Of a stretch of DNA of 11,888 nt, positions 1 to 6,175 are shown piece by piece. The first letter of the stretch is position 1; each line of letters begins with the position of its first letter. The notes below the pieces were generated by a model. It did not search any database and was not told where the DNA came from. It saw nothing but the letters and a program-made list of their open reading frames with translations. Position numbers and translations under genes: made by a program. Source of the DNA: Actinomycetota bacterium (GTDB lineage Bacteria; Acidobacteriota; Blastocatellia; Chloracidobacteriales; Chloracidobacteriaceae); contig JAAFHI010000036.1 in assembly GCA_013298335.1 (NCBI GenBank), positions 1 through 11,888 of the forward strand. Direction: 5' to 3'.

Positions 1-8
1 AAACGTTC

Positions 9-46
9 AAAAACGCCGCTCCCGATTGCCGGGGGCGGCGTTTTTT
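9..46. terminator. Strong bidirectional hairpin terminator
   Basis: A-tract plus CGCCGC (9-19) pairs with GCGGCG plus T-tract (35-45). Four further pairs (21-24 with 30-33) extend the stem towards a 5-base loop. There is a run of six T on the plus strand and five on the minus strand, so it can act in both directions. On the minus strand it lies about 180 bases beyond the stop of the ATPase-kinase gene. On the plus strand it would end a gene lying left of the window. Confidence 0.8.
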
Positions 47-71
47 CGTTCGTGCGGGATACGCGTTCGTC

Positions 72-93
72 GCCTATGGCTCACGCCATAGGC
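72..93. repeat. Small perfect palindrome (9-bp stem, 4-base loop)
   Basis: GCCTATGGC (72-80) is followed by TCAC and then its exact reverse complement GCCATAGGC (85-93). There is no T-run, so it is not a classical terminator. It resembles the REP-like palindromes scattered through gaps elsewhere in this window. Whether it is dispersed in the genome cannot be seen here. Confidence 0.6.
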
Positions 94-105
94 TAACGGT
101 ATGCC

Positions 106-120
106 GTGCGCTCCGCGCAC
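106..120. repeat. Small perfect palindrome (6-bp stem, 3-base loop)
   Basis: GTGCGC (106-111), loop TCC, then GCGCAC (115-120). It sits 12 bases after the previous palindrome and 16 bases before the heptamer array. The three together fill most of the gap downstream of the ATPase-kinase gene. Confidence 0.5.
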
Positions 121-136
121 TCATCGGATTTTCTGA

Positions 137-220
137 ATACTGGCTGCTGGCCACTGACCACTGGCCACTGACCACTGACCACTGACTACTGACCACTGAC
201 TACTGACTACTGACCACTGC
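137..220. repeat. Heptamer tandem array, 12 units
   Basis: Twelve consecutive 7-base units occupy exactly 84 bases. The dominant unit is CCACTGA (TCAGTGG on the minus strand), with variants CTACTGA, CCACTGG and CTGCTGG. The array ends 2 bases from the TGA stop (223-225) of the minus-strand ATPase-kinase gene, so it would be the start of that mRNA's 3' untranslated region. Unit length and style recall the short tandemly repeated heptanucleotides described in cyanobacteria. That is a resemblance, not a taxonomic claim. Confidence 0.9.
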
Positions 221-222
221 TT

Positions 223-2223
223 TCAATGGATTTCCCGCAGCGCCGCGGCCATGTCCTCGGCGCTCGGGAAGCGGTCAGCCGGGTTTTTGGCGAGCGCGCG
301 GGCGATGACGGTCACGAGCGCGTCGGGTACGTCCGGGCGGAGGTCGCGCACCGGCGACGGCGTCGCATGCAGAATCGAATCAATCACCTGATAGTAGGAT
401 TTCCCGTCGAACGGCAGTCGCCCGGTGGTCATTTCATACAACACGACCCCGAGCGAGAAAATGTCGCTCGCCGGTGACGCCGCCGAATCGTTGGCGGCCT
501 GTTCGGGAGACATGTAGGTGACCGTCCCGACCAGAATCCCCGGCTCGGTGATGTCGGAGTAGGGCGGCAGGCTCTCGTCGGATTCGTTGTTGCGCCGGGC
601 GAACACGTCGAACTTCGCCAGTCCAAAATCCAGAATTTTCACGTTTCCGTGCTTGTCGATCATGAGGTTCGACGATTTCACGTCGCGATGAACAACCCCG
701 GTCGCATGTGCTTCCGCGAGCGCCTGCGCCGCCTGCGCGCCGAGCCGGGTTATGTCGGCGATGGGGAAACGGCCTTCCTGACGCAGCCGCTGGCTGATCG
801 TCCGGCCCTTGAGATATTCCATCACGAGGTAGGGCACGTCGCCGATTTCGCCGATTTCATAGACGGTGGCGATGTTCGGATGATTCAGGCTCGACGCCGT
901 CCGGGCCTCGCGCAGAAACCGGCGGCGGGTTTCATCGTCGCCCGCGTGGCGCGACTTCAAGAGTTTGATCGCGACCTTGCGGCCCAGTTCGGTGTCGCGG
1001 GCGAGAAAAACGTCGCCCATCCCGCCGCCGCCGATGCGTTCCTGAAGCTCGAACCGCCCGATTTTTTTCGGGACCTTCCGCATGCTCTCCTGGGTCATCC
1101 GCCGGGTGATGTCGCCCGACAGGCGCATCGGGTCGAGCGCCGGATCGGTGGCCGGGATTTCAATCTCCTCGACCGGTATTTCCGCCACGAGATATTCATC
1201 GGTCGTCGTCGTGCTCCGCGTCGGACGGGTCGCGACCGCCAGAAACCGGTGCGAAAACAGCCGGTTCATCCCGTTTTCCTCGATGACGTAGCCCGCGCGC
1301 TTCAAGTCCTCAAGGACGTGGGTCTGTTCCTTCGCGGGCTGCTGCCCGTCGGCCACCGCCCGGCAGACGGCGTGCTCGACTTCCGAAAAATGCTCCCAGA
1401 GATAGCGGAAATGCCCGCGGACCTCGTCGTCGAACAGCGCCTCGATAGCCGCCCGGTCGAGCGCGCCGTCCTGCAACTGTTCGAAGTAGTTCGAGCAGGC
1501 GATCTGGATGTAGAACGGGAAATTCCCGCCGAACCGGCGGATTTCGTCAACGTAGGCTTCGAGCGGAATCCCGGCCAGCGCCGACGGACGGATAATCAGT
1601 TCCCGTACTTCGTCGTTGGTGAACTGCCGCAGATAGACGTTGGTGAAAATGTTGAAAAACGGCGAATCGGCGATCTGGTCGGTGTGGCAGAGTTCCTGGA
1701 GGTCGCGCCCCGACGACGTGATGTAGGCCACTTCATAATTGTTCGCGAGCGACCGCAGGAAGGCGAAAAAGTCCGCCGAAAACGCCCGGTTCGACGTGAT
1801 GATGTCAAACTCGTCGAAAATGGCGATCAGCTTCCGGTGCGCCCCCCGCAGAAATTCGAGAATCGCCCGGACGCCGTCGAAGCTCCCCTGCGCTGCGGGC
1901 GCGCCCTCGCCCACCACCCGGCGGATCTCCGTCAGCCACTCTTCCAGAAATCCGTTCAGCGAGAGATTGCGCCGCTGCTGCAAGTCAAAGAAAACAAAGA
2001 CGTATTCCTCCGGACGCGCGAGGTGCTGGCGCTGGATTTCAGCCGTCAGAATGTAGTTGAGCAGCGACGACTTGCCGATCCGCCGGTCGCCGACCACGGA
2101 AATCGACTGCGGACGCGACGCCCCGATGCGCGAAAAAATCCGCGCCACTTCCTTGCGGCGTCCGAAGAATTGCGTGCAGTCGCGGATGGCGACGCGGTTC
2201 AGATAGGGATTGACGATGGGCAT
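223..2223 (-). CDS. AAA-type ATPase fused to Ser/Thr protein kinase
   Basis: A 666-residue fusion. The N-terminal half is a P-loop ATPase of the AAA/ORC-like kind: the entry motif FFGRRKE is at 19-25, Walker A GDRRIGKSS at 45-53 and Walker B LIAIFDEFD at 132-140. A winged-helix-like stretch follows at about 280-335 and a Thr/Glu/Pro-rich linker at about 332-388. The C-terminal half (389-666) is a complete Hanks-type kinase: Gly-rich loop about 398-405, Lys420, Glu439, HRD 512-514, DFG 532-534 and SPE 572-574. All catalytic residues are present, so it should be active. No membrane segment is seen. I chose the start at MPIVNP; the 21 upstream codons only translate the heptamer array next to the gene (ILNSQF-type residues). 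The order, ATPase first and kinase last, is the reverse of many bacterial kinase-STAND fusions. Substrate and trigger are unknown. The ATPase may sense a ligand or oligomerise to control the kinase; this is inference. Confidence 0.9.
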   Translation of the reverse strand: MPIVNPYLNRVAIRDCTQFFGRRKEVARIFSRIGASRPQSISVVGDRRIGKSSLLNYILTAEIQRQHLARPEEYVFVFFDLQQRRNLSLNGFLEEWLTEIRRVVGEGAPAAQGSFDGVRAILEFLRGAHRKLIAIFDEFDIITSNRAFSADFFAFLRSLANNYEVAYITSSGRDLQELCHTDQIADSPFFNIFTNVYLRQFTNDEVRELIIRPSALAGIPLEAYVDEIRRFGGNFPFYIQIACSNYFEQLQDGALDRAAIEALFDDEVRGHFRYLWEHFSEVEHAVCRAVADGQQPAKEQTHVLEDLKRAGYVIEENGMNRLFSHRFLAVATRPTRSTTTTDEYLVAEIPVEEIEIPATDPALDPMRLSGDITRRMTQESMRKVPKKIGRFELQERIGGGGMGDVFLARDTELGRKVAIKLLKSRHAGDDETRRRFLREARTASSLNHPNIATVYEIGEIGDVPYLVMEYLKGRTISQRLRQEGRFPIADITRLGAQAAQALAEAHATGVVHRDVKSSNLMIDKHGNVKILDFGLAKFDVFARRNNESDESLPPYSDITEPGILVGTVTYMSPEQAANDSAASPASDIFSLGVVLYEMTTGRLPFDGKSYYQVIDSILHATPSPVRDLRPDVPDALVTVIARALAKNPADRFPSAEDMAAALREIH

Positions 2224-2230
2224 GACGGGA

Positions 2231-2265
2231 AAATTCAGAATTGAGAATTGAGAATTGAGAATTTT
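2231..2265. repeat. Heptamer tandem array, 5 units, in leader of ATPase-kinase gene
   Basis: Five 7-base units: three exact GAATTGA copies flanked by AAATTCA and GAATTTT. The array ends 7 bases upstream of the chosen ATG at 2223, taking the place where a Shine-Dalgarno sequence would lie; none is evident. If the longer reading frame from 2286 were used, the array would encode Leu-Asn-Ser-Gln-Phe-type repeats, which is why I prefer the downstream start. Confidence 0.85.
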
Positions 2266-2337
2266 CGGAAATCCCAAAATCTCCAAAAGGCGTCCGAAGT
2301 TCCGGATACGCGATAAACCGAATGAATGGAATGAATT

Positions 2338-2372
2338 GTCAATTGTCCACTGTCAATTGTCCATTGTCCATT
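2338..2372. repeat. Heptamer tandem array, 5 units, after TPR gene stop
   Basis: Five 7-base units (GTCAATT, GTCCACT, GTCAATT, GTCCATT, GTCCATT) end one base from the TAA stop (2374-2376) of the minus-strand TPR gene. Read in the same phase, units of this array and of the 137-220 array share a core A-Pu-T-G-G followed by two variable positions. The arrays therefore look like diverged members of one repeat family. Confidence 0.85.
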
Positions 2373-2373
2373 T

Positions 2374-3504
2374 TTACTCCGCCGTGGGAAGCCGTCTCCA
2401 AAGATACACCCCCGCGACGAAAATGAGGATGACGCCAATCAGCGCCCAGGCGCCGAGCAGCTTTCCGGTGAGCCCGATCCAGATGCCGCCAGTCAGAATC
2501 GCGCCCAGGATCAGGCCGAGTCGGGTGGCGACGTACCCCGTCTGGGCGAGCGTCTGCTGCTGCTCCTTTTTCTGTGCTTCCGCATAGACCGCCGCCGCCA
2601 CCGGATTGAGTCCGGCTTTCAGGCGTTTCATCTTTTCCCCAAGGAAAAAACCGCCCGCCGCCGTGACGACGACGCCCCCGAGGGCCAGTCCGAGACGGAC
2701 CTTCAACGACAGCGCATCCATCCGGATCGCCATTAGAACCAACGCGATGCCGAGACCGAGCACGCCCGCCGGAATGAGCACCGCCGGGTTTTTATCGATT
2801 TGCCCCGCCACGCCCTGCCGGACATTTTCGCGATAGAGCCGGCTGTCGGGCGAGAGCTTGAGGGCCAGCGAGTAGAGTTCGACCGCCTCGGCCTTGCGTC
2901 CCTGCCGTTCGACCGCGACGGCGAGATCGTTCAGAAGGTAGGCTGCGTCGGGTTCGATTTCGAGGGCGCGCCGGAAGTGCGTCTCGGCCTCGGCGTTCCG
3001 CTGGCGGTTGAGCGCGACACTGCCGAGCAGATAAAACGACGAACTCCACTCCGGCGCGAGTTCCGCCAGATGCCGCCCGACCCGCTCGGCCTCGTCGAAC
3101 GCCTTTGCCTCGATGAGCGCCCAGCCCAGGACGTAGTGCGTTTTCGGCTCGTGGGGGTCGTAGCGAATCGCCTCCTTCGCTGCGTCGATGGCCGCCGGAA
3201 TATCACCGAGCTGGCGCAGGCAGACCGACCGCAGCCGGTAACCCCATTCGTCCTCCGGGCTGTAGCGGATGCCCTTTTCGGCGTAGTCGAGCGCCTCGCG
3301 CAGTCCACCCGCCGAGGTGTCGGACTTGCTTAAAAGGTAGGCGTAAAGGCAATAGGCGTAGTGGTTTGTCGGATTGAGCCGGATGGCCTCGTGGGCGGCC
3401 TTGCGCGCCTCGTACCAGCGCTTGACCTCGGCCAGATGCTCGGCCTGGCGGCAGAGCTGGCGATACTTCTGCGCGAAATCGTCGGTCGGCGCGGCGTGTT
3501 CCAT
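2374..3504 (-). CDS. TPR protein with C-terminal membrane region (copy 1)
   Basis: 376 residues. The N-terminal two thirds are tetratricopeptide helices, with clear units at about 23-45, 86-117, 120-151, 154-185 and 188-219 (patterns such as AIDAAKEAIRYDP and AEAETHFRRALEIEP). The C-terminal third has about four hydrophobic segments (about 241-261, 270-289, 327-345 and 350-369). Between the second and third is the motif LNPVAAAVYAEAQ (299-311), also found at the same position in copy 2. There is no signal peptide, so the TPR part probably faces the cytoplasm. The start aligns with copy 2 (LAEVKRWYEAR against LADLKRWVEAR), although the Shine-Dalgarno is weak. It follows hybrid kinase copy 1 with a 371-base gap. 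The likely role is a membrane-tethered scaffold or partner for that kinase; this is inferred only from the repeated gene pairing. Confidence 0.85.
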   Translation of the reverse strand: MEHAAPTDDFAQKYRQLCRQAEHLAEVKRWYEARKAAHEAIRLNPTNHYAYCLYAYLLSKSDTSAGGLREALDYAEKGIRYSPEDEWGYRLRSVCLRQLGDIPAAIDAAKEAIRYDPHEPKTHYVLGWALIEAKAFDEAERVGRHLAELAPEWSSSFYLLGSVALNRQRNAEAETHFRRALEIEPDAAYLLNDLAVAVERQGRKAEAVELYSLALKLSPDSRLYRENVRQGVAGQIDKNPAVLIPAGVLGLGIALVLMAIRMDALSLKVRLGLALGGVVVTAAGGFFLGEKMKRLKAGLNPVAAAVYAEAQKKEQQQTLAQTGYVATRLGLILGAILTGGIWIGLTGKLLGAWALIGVILIFVAGVYLWRRLPTAE

Positions 3505-3534
3505 GGTCCGGGTCCGTCGTTGAAATCGGGTAAC

Positions 3535-3686
3535 CGTTCAGAGTCCCCCGCTTGAGCGGGGAAAAGTGAGGGTACTTCGAAATTGCCAAAGAAAAATCGG
3601 GTTTTGTCGAAGTCTTTTCGGAGAAAGACGCGGAGAAACCGAGGGATTCCCGAAATTCTCCCCGCTCAAGCGGGGGACTCTGAACG
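3535..3686. repeat. 152-bp element with perfect 28-bp terminal inverted repeats
   Basis: The arms at 3535-3562 and 3659-3686 are exact reverse complements over 28 bases, with a 96-base interior showing no coding signal. Each arm also holds its own palindrome: CCCCGCT, a 2-base centre, then AGCGGGG. This architecture fits a REP/BIME-like pair or a tiny MITE-like non-autonomous element. No target-site duplication is obvious. It lies 31 bases upstream of the TPR copy 1 start, in the gap that separates kinase from TPR gene here but is absent in copy 2. The gap on either side (3505-3534 and 3687-3875) holds only an A/T-rich stretch near 3781-3790 and a loose 7-bp hairpin (3836-3860). Confidence 0.8.
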
Positions 3687-3835
3687 CGCCGAAAGATACA
3701 CGTTCGCGACCGAACTGAGAATCGGTCCGTGAACCCGTCCCGGTTTGGGGCGGTGTTCAACGATGACGGCGGGTCGGCCATATATATTAAGGATCGCGCG
3801 CGCGTACGATGAACGTTTCTTCAAAGTTCCGGGAA

Positions 3836-3860
3836 TCGAACCGGGGAGGTTCGGGTTCGA
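3836..3860. other. 7-bp inverted repeat downstream of hybrid kinase copy 1
   Basis: TCGAACC (3836-3842) and GGTTCGA (3854-3860) pair across an 11-base loop, 15 bases beyond the kinase stop codon. No T-run follows on the minus strand, so calling it a terminator is not justified. It could be an mRNA 3' stem. Confidence 0.35.
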
Positions 3861-3875
3861 CCGGGCGCCGCTTTT

Positions 3876-5735
3876 TCAGGTCACGGGATCCTTCATCAGC
3901 GATTCGAGGATTTCGAACAGGTCGTTTCTGCCGAACGGTTTGGGAAGAAACCGCGAGCCGACGGGCAGGTCCTTGACGCTTTCATGCGCGCCGAGCGATC
4001 CGCTGGTGAGGATGAACCGGCATTCGGGGCGCAGTTCGGCGAGCAGGCGGATGACCACGTCGCCGTACATCAGGGGCATGGCCTTGTCCGCCACGACGAG
4101 TTGAATCGGCCCGGCGTACTGCGAGGCGATGCGGATGGCCTCGGCCCCGTCCTTCGCCGTCAGCACGGTGAAGCCCTTGTCTTCGAGCATGGCCGCGATG
4201 AGGCGGCGCACTTCGGTTTCGTCCTCGGCGACGAGGGCGGTTTTCGTCGGAATGTCACCGCGGTTGCGTCCGCCGCCCGGCGTGGCGATGGAGTCCCCGT
4301 TCGAAATCGGCAGGAAGATGCGAAAAACGGTGCCCCGTCCGGGTTCGGACTCGACTTCGACGAAACCGCCGCGTTCGGAGACGAACCCGAGCGTCGTCGC
4401 GAGCCCGAGCCCGGTCCCCTGGCCCTCCGGTTTGGTCGTGAAGAACGGCTCGAAGATGCGCCGCCGGATTTCGGCGCTCATGCCGATTCCCGCGTCGGCG
4501 ACCGAAATGAAGGCGAATTCGCCGGGAATGAATGCGCGGTGGTCCAGAACGACGACTTTCGGGTCCTTGAAATCGGCTTCCAGCACCATGCGGCGACCGG
4601 TTGACATCGTCAGCAGGCCGCCGTCGGGCATGGCGTCGCGGGCGTTGACGATGAGGTTGAGAAGAACCTGGGAACAGATGCTGGGGTCGATGTCGGTCAT
4701 GAGGGGACCGTCTTCGAGTTTCATCTCGAACTGAATCCTGGCGGGCAGAATCCGCTCCACCAGCACGCCGGTTTCCTTCACGAGCAGATTCAGGTCCTGC
4801 GAACTCGGCTCGCCCGCGTTGCCCCGGCTGACGACCATCAGCCGCCGGACGAGTTCCGCGCCGCGGGCCACGGCGGTCAGGATCGCCGTTTTCCGGCGTT
4901 CGAGGCTTTCAGGACGCGCGATGGCGGTGTCGAGCAGTTCGGCGTTGCCCTGAATCACCGTCAGGAGATTGTTGAAATTGTGGGCGACGCCCGCCGTCAA
5001 CTGCCCGATGGCTTCCATTTTCTGGACGTGGCGCAGGCGGTCCTCCGCCTGGCGGCGCTCGGTCATGTCGCGCCGGACCGCCACCCAGTGCGTCAGGCGT
5101 CCCGTCTGGTCGGCAATCGGCTGAACCGTCAGTTCGGCCCAGAATTCCGTCCCGTTCTTGCGGTAGTTGAGAATCTCGACCGCGCAGGGCTTTCCGTCCA
5201 TCAGGGCTCGGCGAATCGTGGCCACGGTTTCCGGCGAGGTCCCCGGTCCGCGCAGCAGTTCGCTGATCGGCTGCCCGAGGGCCTCGGCCCGGGTAAAGCC
5301 GGTCAGGCGCTCGAAGGCGTCGTTGACGTAGACAATCGGCGGCCCTTCCGGCTCGATCCAGGCGGCTTCCGTAATCACGATGATGTCGTTGGCGTTGGCG
5401 ATGGTGGATTCGAGCAGCCGCAGGCGGTTGTCGTCCAGATCGTGGTCACTCTCCGGCGCTCCAAACGCCCCCGCGCCATAGCCCGCGAAGGCTTCGGTGA
5501 GAAACGCTCCCGCGCCGGCGAGCCGGTTGTCGTCGTCGTGTTTTGAAGACTCCCCGTCGAAGACGTGCCCAAGTGCGGCGTGGTGCAGCCGGCAGAGCGC
5601 CGGAATCGGCAGGCCCGCCTGCTGGAGCCGAACCCCGAGGTCGTGGGGTGTTTCCGAGGGGAAACCGGTCAGGTAATCCCGCAACCGGGCGGAGTATTCC
5701 TGTTCAAATGGTTCGAGTGTTCCGGACGTATCCAT
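3876..5735 (-). CDS. PAS hybrid sensor histidine kinase with receiver (copy 1)
   Basis: 619 residues from the chosen ATG. Order: an N-terminal helical region resembling RsbU_N (about 8-90); one LOV-like PAS domain (about 105-228, NYRKNGTEFWAEL at 190-202); a HisKA helix with phosphoacceptor His252 in AHNFNNLL; a HATPase domain (N box LLNLIVNARDAMPDGG, DAGIG 414-418, GTGLGL 440-445); and a receiver (about 498-615; Asp505, phosphoacceptor Asp550, Thr577, Lys599). No membrane segment is seen, so it is cytoplasmic. The start is set by alignment with copy 2 (EQEYSARLRDYL against EWEYGVVLRDYL). The frame is open back to 5951, and ATGs at 5846 and 5951 are possible; the extension encodes a Pro/Ser/Leu 12-residue repeat and is probably leader. 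The His is followed by Asn rather than Glu/Asp. Signal and target are unknown. Phosphate can pass to its own receiver, but no Hpt or DNA-binding partner is in the window. Confidence 0.9.
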   Translation of the reverse strand: MDTSGTLEPFEQEYSARLRDYLTGFPSETPHDLGVRLQQAGLPIPALCRLHHAALGHVFDGESSKHDDDNRLAGAGAFLTEAFAGYGAGAFGAPESDHDLDDNRLRLLESTIANANDIIVITEAAWIEPEGPPIVYVNDAFERLTGFTRAEALGQPISELLRGPGTSPETVATIRRALMDGKPCAVEILNYRKNGTEFWAELTVQPIADQTGRLTHWVAVRRDMTERRQAEDRLRHVQKMEAIGQLTAGVAHNFNNLLTVIQGNAELLDTAIARPESLERRKTAILTAVARGAELVRRLMVVSRGNAGEPSSQDLNLLVKETGVLVERILPARIQFEMKLEDGPLMTDIDPSICSQVLLNLIVNARDAMPDGGLLTMSTGRRMVLEADFKDPKVVVLDHRAFIPGEFAFISVADAGIGMSAEIRRRIFEPFFTTKPEGQGTGLGLATTLGFVSERGGFVEVESEPGRGTVFRIFLPISNGDSIATPGGGRNRGDIPTKTALVAEDETEVRRLIAAMLEDKGFTVLTAKDGAEAIRIASQYAGPIQLVVADKAMPLMYGDVVIRLLAELRPECRFILTSGSLGAHESVKDLPVGSRFLPKPFGRNDLFEILESLMKDPVT

Positions 5736-5770
5736 TGGAGTCCCATCTTTGAAAAAATGTGGGTCCGCGG

Positions 5771-5842
5771 GCAAGTCCGTTGCTGAGAGACTTGGGGGAG
5801 GAAGGGGCAAGTCCGGTGTCGAGAGACTTGGAGGGGAAAAAG
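5771..5842. repeat. Two 36-bp direct repeats, each a hairpin, in kinase copy 1 leader
   Basis: Units 5771-5806 and 5807-5842 match at about 28 of 36 positions. Each contains CAAGTC, 11 bases, then GACTTG, so the leader RNA can form two similar 6-bp hairpins in tandem. The unit length is a multiple of three and the minus frame stays open, giving a PSLS-x-x-DLP repeat if translated. The region lies 36-107 bases upstream of the preferred start. Confidence 0.65.
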
Positions 5843-5852
5843 GCATTCCCAA

Positions 5853-5876
5853 CTTACCTGAATCCCAAACGGTAAG
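5853..5876. promoter_or_regulatory. Dyad CTTACC-n12-GGTAAG upstream of kinase copy 1
   Basis: CTTACC (5853-5858) and GGTAAG (5871-5876) are exact inverted repeats. The left half lies within TACCTGAA (5855-5862), an 8-mer also found upstream of kinase copy 2 (9655-9662), again inside a TACC...GGTA dyad. It could be a shared operator. No regulator is identified. Confidence 0.35.
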
Positions 5877-5895
5877 ATAGATGAAAGAAGTCGGG

Positions 5896-6137
5896 TGAAC
5901 GGTGAAAACGTCTTGTAACTGTTCAGCCGTCGCCGTTTGCCCTGCCCTCAAGGACAGGGCTACTCAAAAACAAGCCTCGTGAACGAGACTCAGACGAGGG
6001 GCCCGATTCTTCAGCCCCGGTATGGTTTTTGAAAAATTGTTTCGGAAATAAATGGTTGGTTTCATTCCGGAAAGGCGCGGATGCGCCTACGTTTCAACCG
6101 GAAGCAGGGCGACGACCGGGCTGAACGGTGAAAACGT
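5896..6137. repeat. 16-base exact direct repeat pair flanking the palindrome cluster
   Basis: TGAACGGTGAAAACGT occurs at 5896-5911 and again at 6122-6137, both preceded by a CGGG-type sequence. The two copies bracket the palindromes at 5939-6088. This could be a footprint of duplication or insertion of the 226-base unit between them, or two binding sites for one protein. Confidence 0.6.
5939..6088. repeat. Cluster of four small palindromes in the 440-bp gap
   Basis: Palindromes lie at 5939-5960 (GCCCTG...CAGGGC with an inner CCT/AGG), 5976-5987 (CTCGT-GA-ACGAG), 5998-6018 (GGGGC...GCCCC) and 6073-6088 (AGGCGC-GGAT-GCGCCT). They occupy the gap between TPR copy 2 and kinase copy 1 (5736-6175). 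That gap has no convincing gene; it also holds the leader repeats of kinase copy 1 and a 16-base direct repeat. The density suggests REP-like dispersed sequences or remnants of them. Confidence 0.5.
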
Positions 6138-6156
6138 TTTAATGTAGGAAAAACGT
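6134..6156 (-). terminator. Weak candidate terminator after TPR copy 2
   Basis: On the minus strand ACGTTTT (6156-6150) and AAAACGT (6140-6134) form a 7-bp stem with a 9-base loop, followed by only three T. It sits 20 bases past the TPR copy 2 stop. It is A/T-rich and weak, so it may not terminate efficiently. Confidence 0.3.
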
Positions 6157-6175
6157 CGACCGGGTGCGTGCTGCG

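Noticed and set aside
137..220. Possible CRISPR array
   Set aside because: The repeats are 7 bases and contiguous, with no spacers; they are simple tandem repeats.
649..2244. 531-codon plus-strand open frame opposite the ATPase-kinase gene
   Set aside because: It is antisense to a gene with intact ATPase and kinase motifs, has biased Arg/Pro/Asp-rich composition, and shows no recognisable domain; this is an expected GC-rich shadow frame.
3826..3847. tRNA-like T-loop (GGTTCGATTCC on the minus strand)
   Set aside because: The flanking bases do not form a proper 5-bp T stem, and no acceptor, D or anticodon arms can be built around it.
5736..5951. Longer N-terminus for hybrid kinase copy 1 (starts at 5846 or 5951)
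   Set aside because: The paralogue starts at the position equal to 5735, and the extension consists of leader repeats and part of a palindrome. It cannot be fully excluded because the frame is open.
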